The notes beneath the pieces are model-generated. The model was given only the letters and a program-made list of their open reading frames with translations, had not been told where the DNA came from and did not search any database. A stretch of 46,735 bases of DNA from Crocinitomicaceae bacterium (GTDB taxonomy: Bacteria > Bacteroidota > Bacteroidia > Flavobacteriales_D > Crocinitomicaceae), in contig JAHENC010000023.1 of the NCBI GenBank assembly GCA_024643365.1, positions 1-46,735 on the forward strand, read 5' to 3'. Below, piece by piece: positions 42,309-46,735 of this stretch; within the stretch, counting starts at the first letter, position 1; each line of letters opens with the position of its first letter. Made by a program: the position numbers and the translations under genes.

Positions 42309-43156
42309 CTCAATACATCTTCTTCTTCATCCGGCGGAATTTGCCCCTCCAATGCTTGTTGTTCTTCAATCATTAAATTTTTCACCACGTAAACACGTTG
42401 TAATGTTCGGTAATCTTCTGAATAACGAACGACAACATTCCAAAGTGGCTCTCCTTCTATGGATTCAATGCGCTCCACTTTTCCAACTGGAATCCCTTTA
42501 GGGAAAATACCAGAACCACCGCGCGTAATCACACGCGACCATTTTTTAATGCGTAAATCATTCGATATTCCATCGATGGAACCGCGTCTCGGATCGTGTC
42601 CGTCCCATTTCAAGATTCCGGCTAAATGAATCGGCTCAATAATTACATCAATATTGATGTCTTTCGTTAAAACCGACTTCACCACACAGTAATGCTCACT
42701 TGTGTTATGAACGATTCCCACAACACCTTTATCAGAAAAAACACCCATATTTGGCTTCACTCCTTGCTTGCTGCCAATATTTAGTGTGAAATAGTTATTT
42801 CTTCTTGTCACGGAAGAGTTGATTACCATTCCCGGAATATACGTGTACTGCTGTTTATAAATCGTATCTTCTACTTTGACTTTTTCAGCACTCAAGGTAT
42901 ACATGAATTCTGGAAGACGCTCACGCAAACGAATGTTTTCACGTTGCAAGGCATAATTGTTTTTACTTAAATCAAAATGCTTCGTTACGTCGTTTTCCCA
43001 AGTAAGTACTTTCGCAGTTACATTTGAAGCCGTTGTTAGATATTGACTCCTTGGAAAACTTAAAAATTGCACATAAATCACCAAGGAAATGATCTGCAGG
43101 GAAGCAAAGACCAAAAAGATTTGAAATCGACGTAAAAAGGCGATGAGATTGCGCAT
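42305..43156 (-). CDS. mreC: MreC, rod-shape protein
   Basis: 283 residues: one membrane helix (about 12-32), a coiled coil (about 55-90, 'NDVTKHFDLSKNNYALQREN') and the beta-barrel periplasmic domain with 'NLNIGSKQG'-like 'TLNIGSKQGVKPNMGVFSDKGVVGIV' in pieces. It scaffolds PBP2 and RodA. TACCTTTG ends five bases before the ATG and TTG lies 18 bases upstream, a complete promoter that opens the cluster. No mreB is next to it; the preceding gene is mgtE with a tRNA between. Confidence 0.95.
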   Translation of the reverse strand: MRNLIAFLRRFQIFLVFASLQIISLVIYVQFLSFPRSQYLTTASNVTAKVLTWENDVTKHFDLSKNNYALQRENIRLRERLPEFMYTLSAEKVKVEDTIYKQQYTYIPGMVINSSVTRRNNYFTLNIGSKQGVKPNMGVFSDKGVVGIVHNTSEHYCVVKSVLTKDINIDVIIEPIHLAGILKWDGHDPRRGSIDGISNDLRIKKWSRVITRGGSGIFPKGIPVGKVERIESIEGEPLWNVVVRYSEDYRTLQRVYVVKNLMIEEQQALEGQIPPDEEEDVLR

Positions 43157-43161
43157 AAAAA

Positions 43162-43190
43162 CAAAGGTAGTGAATGGCTTTTAGAACCAA
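43162..43190 (-). promoter_or_regulatory. Promoter of the mreC-mreD-mrdA-rodA cluster (TTG - 18 - TACCTTTG)
   Basis: On the minus strand TTG (43190-43188) and TACCTTTG (43169-43162), spaced by 18 bases, end five bases before the mreC ATG at 43156. Confidence 0.7.
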
Positions 43191-43244
43191 TATATATGCC
43201 TGCGAATGATATTAACAAAATGAGGAAATTTATTAATAGTTGTT

Positions 43245-43270
43245 CAGTGCTCAGTGCTCAGTGCTCAGTG
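43245..43270. repeat. 7-bp tandem repeat CAGTGCT
   Basis: Three perfect copies plus a partial fourth (CAGTG), 26 bases. In the gene-free spacer before mreC. Confidence 0.85.
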
Positions 43271-43352
43271 TTGATTTCGTACTCCGCTCTCAATCTCTAC
43301 TTTCACTCTGATAGTGGTTTCGCGAGCTCTACAAACGGTTTTAATTATCAAA

Positions 43353-43384
43353 TTAGTTCATTAGCACATTAGTTCATTAGCACA
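43353..43384. repeat. 16-bp tandem repeat, two copies
   Basis: TTAGTTCATTAGCACA is exactly repeated at 43353-43368 and 43369-43384. Confidence 0.85.
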
Positions 43385-43435
43385 TTAACTGGATTACTCG
43401 CTACCGCTCGTGAAACCGATTGAGGTTACCGCTTT

Positions 43436-43562
43436 AAAGAATCAAAAAGCTAAGCTGCTGCGCATCTTTGTCTTTTTTTGTTTCACTTCGCAAACAAAAG
43501 CAAGCTTTTGACGCGAGTGGAAACAAAAAAAGCCAGCCTAAAGGCTAGCTTTTTGATTCTTT
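43436..43562. repeat. Large nested inverted repeat (127 bp) downstream of tRNA-Ser
   Basis: Three nested perfect or near-perfect pairs: outer 17-bp arms (43436-43452 with 43546-43562, AAAGAATCAAAAAGCTA), middle 20-bp arms with small bulges (43472-43491 with 43513-43532, CTTTTTTTGTTTC-like), and a central 7-bp pair around AA (43495-43501 with 43504-43510, CAAAAGC/GCTTTTG). The whole thing can fold as one long hairpin on either strand. A shorter local stem at 43524-43555 uses the right arm differently (see terminator). No transposase is nearby. Confidence 0.7.
43525..43555 (-). terminator. Likely rho-independent terminator of tRNA-Ser (also works on the plus strand)
   Basis: Minus-strand reading gives AAAGCTAGCC-TTTA-GGCTGGCTTT followed by T residues, one mismatch, ten bases after the tRNA's 3' end. 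The plus strand also ends in a T run, so it is bidirectional. Confidence 0.65.
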
Positions 43563-43564
43563 GG

Positions 43565-43652
43565 CGGAGAGAGCGGGATTCGAACCCGCGATAAGCTTTA
43601 GGCCTATACACACTTTCCAGGCGTGCTCCTTCAACCACTCGGACACCTCTCC
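43565..43652 (-). tRNA. tRNA-Ser (anticodon GGA)
   Basis: 88 bases. On the minus strand GGAGAGG pairs with the 3' TCTCTCC (one G-U pair). The anticodon loop is CTGGAAA with GGA, the long variable arm of a class II tRNA is present, and the T arm has GGTTCGAATCC. The discriminator base is G and CCA is not encoded. A full promoter sits 17 bases upstream and a terminator-like hairpin follows. Confidence 0.95.
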
Positions 43653-43669
43653 AGGTATTTAATGGAGTG

Positions 43670-43699
43670 CAAAAGTAATGAAAAGTTCTGATTACTCAA
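43670..43699 (-). promoter_or_regulatory. tRNA-Ser promoter (TTG - 19 - TACTTTTG)
   Basis: On the minus strand TTG (43699-43697) and TACTTTTG (43677-43670) are spaced by 19 bases, and the tRNA 5' base (43652) follows 17 bases later. It overlaps the last codon of mgtE. Confidence 0.75.
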
Positions 43700-45048
43700 G
43701 AACCGTAGATCAGAAGTCCTATGGAGAAGTAAATAAATAATCCAATGATGTCATTTAGCGTTGTCACAAATGGACCAATTGCTAAGGCTGGATCTACCTT
43801 ATAACGATTTAGGACTAATGGGAATAATGTTCCGAAAATAGCAGCAAATAAGATGACAGTGAACAAGGAGATACTTACAACAATCCCCAATTCTGAGTTT
43901 TCAAAAACCGATGCAACACCAAAAATTAAGGTAGCTAAAAAGAGTCCATTTAACAAGCCAACTTTCGCTTCTCGCCATAATTTTGGTAAAATTCTTCCTA
44001 AATCTTTATCCCCACGAGCTAATGATTGAACAACGATCGCGGAAGATTGAACTCCAACGTTTCCTCCCATCGCGGTAATTAACGGGATGAAAAAGGCCAT
44101 TGCCGGAATCTTAGTAATGCTTCCTTCAAAATTTGAAATGACTTTTGCTCCGATGGTTCCACCAACCATGGCGATGACCAACCAAGGTAATCTTGAACGA
44201 CTTATCCGCCAAGTACTTGCGTTTGAATCTACACTATCAGTAATACCCGTTGCCATTTGGAAATCTTTGTCTGCTTCTTCCTTTATGTAATCGACAACGT
44301 CATCTAAAGTAATGCGTCCAACTAATTTGTTTTGATAATCAACAACAGGTACCGATACTAAATCGTATTTCTCCATCACCATTGCAACGACCTCTGCAGA
44401 GTCACTTGCTTTAACGGAAATGATTTTTTTGGATTGGTAAATGTCCGCGATTTTTGTTTTGGCGTTTGCAAATAATAGACGTTTAAGGGACAAAACCCCT
44501 AACAAACGATCCTGTTCATCGACCACAAAAATATTATATACTTTTTCTACGTCCTCGGCTTGTTTGCGCAATTCAATAATTGCACGGTTAACAGGCCAGG
44601 ACACATGTGCTTGGAAGAACTCTTTTTGCATGAGTCCCCCTGCGGTATCGTCGTCGTAATTTAATAGGTCAACGATGTCTTCGGCCGCTTCGTCATCCTC
44701 CATTTGGGAGATGACTTCACGTATCTTTTCTTCCGTTAATTCTCCAAGGATATCAGCAGCATCATCGGAATCGAGATTTTCGAGCTGATCGGCAATTTCT
44801 TTCGAAGATAAAGAGGCTAAGAATCGATCTCGAATTTCTTCGTCCAACTCCATGAGGATGTCGGCCTGGGTTTCTTCGTCAACTAAAAAGTAAAGGTATC
44901 TTGCCTCATCGTTGGTGAGTGTATCGATGATCTCAGCAACCTCTGCGTGGTGAAGTTCAAGGACGTTTTCTTGAATCCAAGATAAATCTTGTTCTGCGAT
45001 TTTTGTTCGCAGCAATTGAATAAATTCCTTGGTCAGTTCGAAACGCAC
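43696..45048 (-). CDS. mgtE: Magnesium transporter MgtE
   Basis: 450 residues from GTG 45048; a TTG six bases upstream is also possible, but family members start near 'RFELTKEFIQLL'. An N-terminal helical MgtE_N domain (about 20-125, 'ADILMELDEE', 'LENLDSDDAADILGEL') is followed by a tandem CBS pair (about 130-255) and five membrane helices (about 285-450). The pore signature 'FITAMGGNVGVQSSAIVVQSLARGD'-like stretch is present in order. It conducts Mg2+ across the inner membrane and is gated by the cytosolic domain. TATCTTTG lies 14 bases before the GTG. Confidence 0.95.
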   Translation of the reverse strand: MRFELTKEFIQLLRTKIAEQDLSWIQENVLELHHAEVAEIIDTLTNDEARYLYFLVDEETQADILMELDEEIRDRFLASLSSKEIADQLENLDSDDAADILGELTEEKIREVISQMEDDEAAEDIVDLLNYDDDTAGGLMQKEFFQAHVSWPVNRAIIELRKQAEDVEKVYNIFVVDEQDRLLGVLSLKRLLFANAKTKIADIYQSKKIISVKASDSAEVVAMVMEKYDLVSVPVVDYQNKLVGRITLDDVVDYIKEEADKDFQMATGITDSVDSNASTWRISRSRLPWLVIAMVGGTIGAKVISNFEGSITKIPAMAFFIPLITAMGGNVGVQSSAIVVQSLARGDKDLGRILPKLWREAKVGLLNGLFLATLIFGVASVFENSELGIVVSISLFTVILFAAIFGTLFPLVLNRYKVDPALAIGPFVTTLNDIIGLFIYFSIGLLIYGS

Positions 45049-45062
45049 GTTCAACTTTTTGC

Positions 45063-45070
45063 CAAAGATA
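45063..45070 (-). promoter_or_regulatory. -7 element TATCTTTG before mgtE
   Basis: Perfect TAnnTTTG on the minus strand, 14 bases before the GTG at 45048. No TTG at the usual distance upstream. Confidence 0.5.
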
Positions 45071-45136
45071 CGTAATTGCCTTTGAAAGGTTTAGATTATG
45101 ACATGATGAAATCGTTAAGGAACGGAATCGCAGCGA

Positions 45137-46144
45137 TTAATCGTGACAAAGTTCTTCCACTTGGTGGAAAAGATCATGTGCTTTGGTCATTTCTTTCATC
45201 AAGACTTCATCTTTGGCATTTTTCCCTACCAATTCATGAATTTTCTCACATTGTTCTTCCAAATCAGCCAATGCCTTATGAACGTTTGGTTTGTCTTTAG
45301 AAACCGGCGGCTTTGAAGCACTGAATAAAATTGACTTTGCCAAAAGTTCTCCAGAACGTGTTCTTACCGGTACGAAATTCCCATCTTCACATGGATGAAA
45401 CGTTTGAGCCATTATTTTATGAAAATCTTTTAAAGCCATCCAATTGTCCTTTTCTAGTTCACTTAACAATGGATCGATTAATGCATTCGTGTATTTATCT
45501 GAAACAATTCCCCAATCGATGAGGTTGAAAATCCCACTTAAATAATCTCCACGTTTGTTTTGGTACTTTAAGTAATACGCGTGTTCCCATACATCGATTC
45601 CCAAAATTGGAATCCCACGGTCTTTCGTCACATCCATAATTGGATTATCTTGATTCCCAGTGCTTGTTACCAACAATTTTTTCTCGGGAGTGACAATTAA
45701 CCATGCCCATCCTGAACCAAATCGCGTACTTGCAGCTTGCGACAATGCTTTTTTTAACGAATCCATGCTTCCATATTGGGCTTTAATGGCTGCTTCAAAC
45801 GATGCTTGAATGACGGTAGTTTGCTTGTCTTTGGGTGCTAAAATCTCCCAAAATAAACTGTGATTGTAGTGTCCGCCGGCATTATTACGTATAGCATCCG
45901 AACGAAAACTTGCATCCATTAATAATTGGTTCAAGCTAAAAGTTGCCAACTTTGTTCCGGCCAGAGCTTTGTTCAAATTCGTCACATACGCTTGATGGTG
46001 CTTGCTGTGGTGGATTTCCATCGTTTGTGCATCGATGTAAGGTTCGTAACTCGCATAACTGTAAGGTAATGCTGGTAATTTGAATTCTTGCGCGAAGAAC
46101 AAAGTACTCATGGAAATGAACAGAATGGAAAGAAGTGCTTTCAT
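45137..46144 (-). CDS. sodA: Exported Fe/Mn superoxide dismutase with C-terminal extension
   Basis: 335 residues from ATG 46144 (a longer in-frame start at 46246 would run through the promoter and overlap the neighbouring gene, and is rejected). A signal peptide (MKALLSILFISMSTLF, cleavage after FFAQ) precedes a normal SOD domain: metal ligands H45, H95, D184 and H188, with 'GGHYNHSLFW' and Q165 in the arrangement usual for Mn-type enzymes. At about residue 215 the standard enzyme ends, but here about 120 more residues follow: a loop with 'FHPCEDGNF', then a long helix-rich tail with 'EEQCEKIHEL', 'KAHDLFHQVEELCHD' containing His and Cys. Function of the tail is unknown. Periplasmic or surface superoxide defence is inferred. 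Confidence 0.9.
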   Translation of the reverse strand: MKALLSILFISMSTLFFAQEFKLPALPYSYASYEPYIDAQTMEIHHSKHHQAYVTNLNKALAGTKLATFSLNQLLMDASFRSDAIRNNAGGHYNHSLFWEILAPKDKQTTVIQASFEAAIKAQYGSMDSLKKALSQAASTRFGSGWAWLIVTPEKKLLVTSTGNQDNPIMDVTKDRGIPILGIDVWEHAYYLKYQNKRGDYLSGIFNLIDWGIVSDKYTNALIDPLLSELEKDNWMALKDFHKIMAQTFHPCEDGNFVPVRTRSGELLAKSILFSASKPPVSKDKPNVHKALADLEEQCEKIHELVGKNAKDEVLMKEMTKAHDLFHQVEELCHD

Positions 46145-46158
46145 GTGATGGTTTTTTA

Positions 46159-46166
46159 CAAAGTTA
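46159..46166 (-). promoter_or_regulatory. -7 element TAACTTTG before the SOD gene
   Basis: Perfect TAnnTTTG on the minus strand, 14 bases before ATG 46144. It lies between the SOD gene and the T9SS protein stop at 46212. Confidence 0.55.
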
Positions 46167-46211
46167 CGCGAAAACGAGGGGGTAAAAACGTCATCAGTTG
46201 TTAATGACTCG

Positions 46212-46735
46212 TTAAATGTTTTGTAAGTCAACCATTCGCATCGCAATGAAGGCTTTTAATACTCGTTCACCGACATTTGGCACTTCGATGTGAATCAGGT
46301 ACATCCCTCCCGAAACAGGTATATCGGCATGATTTGTAAGTGTCCAATCTTGGTAGGTCAACGGATTATCCTTTTTAATTGTTTTTACCAATTTCCCATT
46401 AGAAGTATAAATTCTAATTGTACATCGTTCCGGTAAATTGGTAATTTTCACCCGATTATCCAGCTTATTTCGTTCATATTCCGAGAATGCTAAATATGGA
46501 TTCGGAACCACATTAATCATCGACAAAGCTTCTTTCAATTGGTCTTGTGAGCCAACTTTCGTTGCGATGTCATCCATAGACCATCCATACATTGGTTTCC
46601 CACCGTTTTCTCCCGAGCCAACAAAGTTTTTGTATTCCTTGTTGATGCGTAATTTGATGGTCACGTCCGTCGACATCAAGCTTTGTCCGAAGCGTAACAT
46701 TGGGTAAGATACCCATGCTAAACTTCCATACATCT
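46212..46735 (-). CDS. C-terminal part of a large secreted T9SS protein, cut by the right window edge
   Basis: At least 174 codons remain, open to the right edge. The final region starts 'VVPNPYLAFSEYER' and continues as 'RVKITNLPERCTIRIYTSNG' and 'PVSGGMYLIHIEVPNVGERV' to a basic/hydrophobic end 'MRMVDLQNI', the fold of a T9SS sorting domain in the variant typical of very large exported proteins. The N-terminus and domain architecture are outside the window. Confidence 0.85.
   Translation of the reverse strand, partial: MYGSLAWVSYPMLRFGQSLMSTDVTIKLRINKEYKNFVGSGENGGKPMYGWSMDDIATKVGSQDQLKEALSMINVVPNPYLAFSEYERNKLDNRVKITNLPERCTIRIYTSNGKLVKTIKKDNPLTYQDWTLTNHADIPVSGGMYLIHIEVPNVGERVLKAFIAMRMVDLQNI

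Noticed and set aside
43245..43384. Short tandem repeats considered as a CRISPR array
   Set aside because: Units are 7 and 16 bp with no spacers and no cas genes.
43436..43562. Nested hairpin considered as a retron msr/msd
   Set aside because: No reverse transcriptase gene is nearby and the arms are not of the msr/msd layout.
45145..46246. Longer start for the SOD gene at 46246
   Set aside because: It would pass through the -7 element at 46159 and overlap the neighbouring T9SS gene; the signal peptide starts at 46144.

Overview
The window comes from a Bacteroidota chromosome, most likely order Flavobacteriales; a Fluviicola/Crocinitomicaceae-like organism is my family-level guess and is not proven. 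Reasons: type IX secretion (T9SS) C-terminal sorting domains on several secreted proteins, promoters of the Bacteroidota TTG/TAnnTTTG type, almost no Shine-Dalgarno sequences, a bacterial rhodopsin with methionine at the spectral-tuning site, and family choices such as DUF2805 and gliding-phylum lipoproteins. The DNA is AT-rich and compact, with many 4-bp start/stop overlaps.

Layout. 1-3.8 kb: 3' part of a very long secreted T9SS beta-propeller protein (minus strand, runs off the left edge; its reading frame is open for 1267 codons). 3.8-6.9 kb: accessory-looking stretch with a ComEC-type metallo-beta-lactamase protein, a four-helix membrane protein, an excisionase-like HTH protein, a perfect palindrome and direct repeats. 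7-14.6 kb: lipoproteins, a stand-alone HsdR-N-type nuclease-like protein, a second T9SS protein, YigZ/IMPACT, a lysozyme-like protein and a gamma-carbonic anhydrase. 14.7-23.6 kb: housekeeping and small regulators (PepP, alpha/beta hydrolase, Fic, Dtd, RsgA, TonB-like, AroE, CreD, three tandem SSB paralogues, DUF2200).

23.7-32.7 kb is the most distinctive part: a light-biology island, all on the plus strand. A single 671-residue polypeptide fuses lycopene beta-cyclase (CrtY) to beta-carotene 15,15'-dioxygenase (Blh), followed at once by a proton-pumping rhodopsin. One protein could therefore take lycopene to retinal for its neighbour. The rhodopsin has a glycine at the helix-E 'fenestration' site, so a carotenoid antenna is possible. 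After YjdM comes a tightly overlapping operon: DUF2805, a photolyase FAD-domain protein with an unusual domain order, a flavin reductase, a photolyase/cryptochrome with a non-canonical flavin pocket, DUF2256, a deoxyribodipyrimidine-photolyase-related protein lacking the usual iron-sulfur cysteines, and a DUF985 cupin.

32.8-46.7 kb: a T9SS protein, the scoA-scoB-cysQ operon, and the cell-elongation cluster mreC-mreD-mrdA-rodA followed by a class A PBP (mreB is not here). Then a repeat-rich 400-bp spacer with a nested hairpin, tRNA-Ser(GGA), mgtE, a secreted superoxide dismutase with an extra C-terminal domain, and the C-terminus of another T9SS protein cut by the right edge.

A genome-style signal found by reading starts: six genes (yigZ, rsgA, the TonB-like gene, aroE, the class A PBP gene and mreC) have a perfect TAnnTTTG element only 4-5 nt before the start codon, which predicts leaderless mRNAs.
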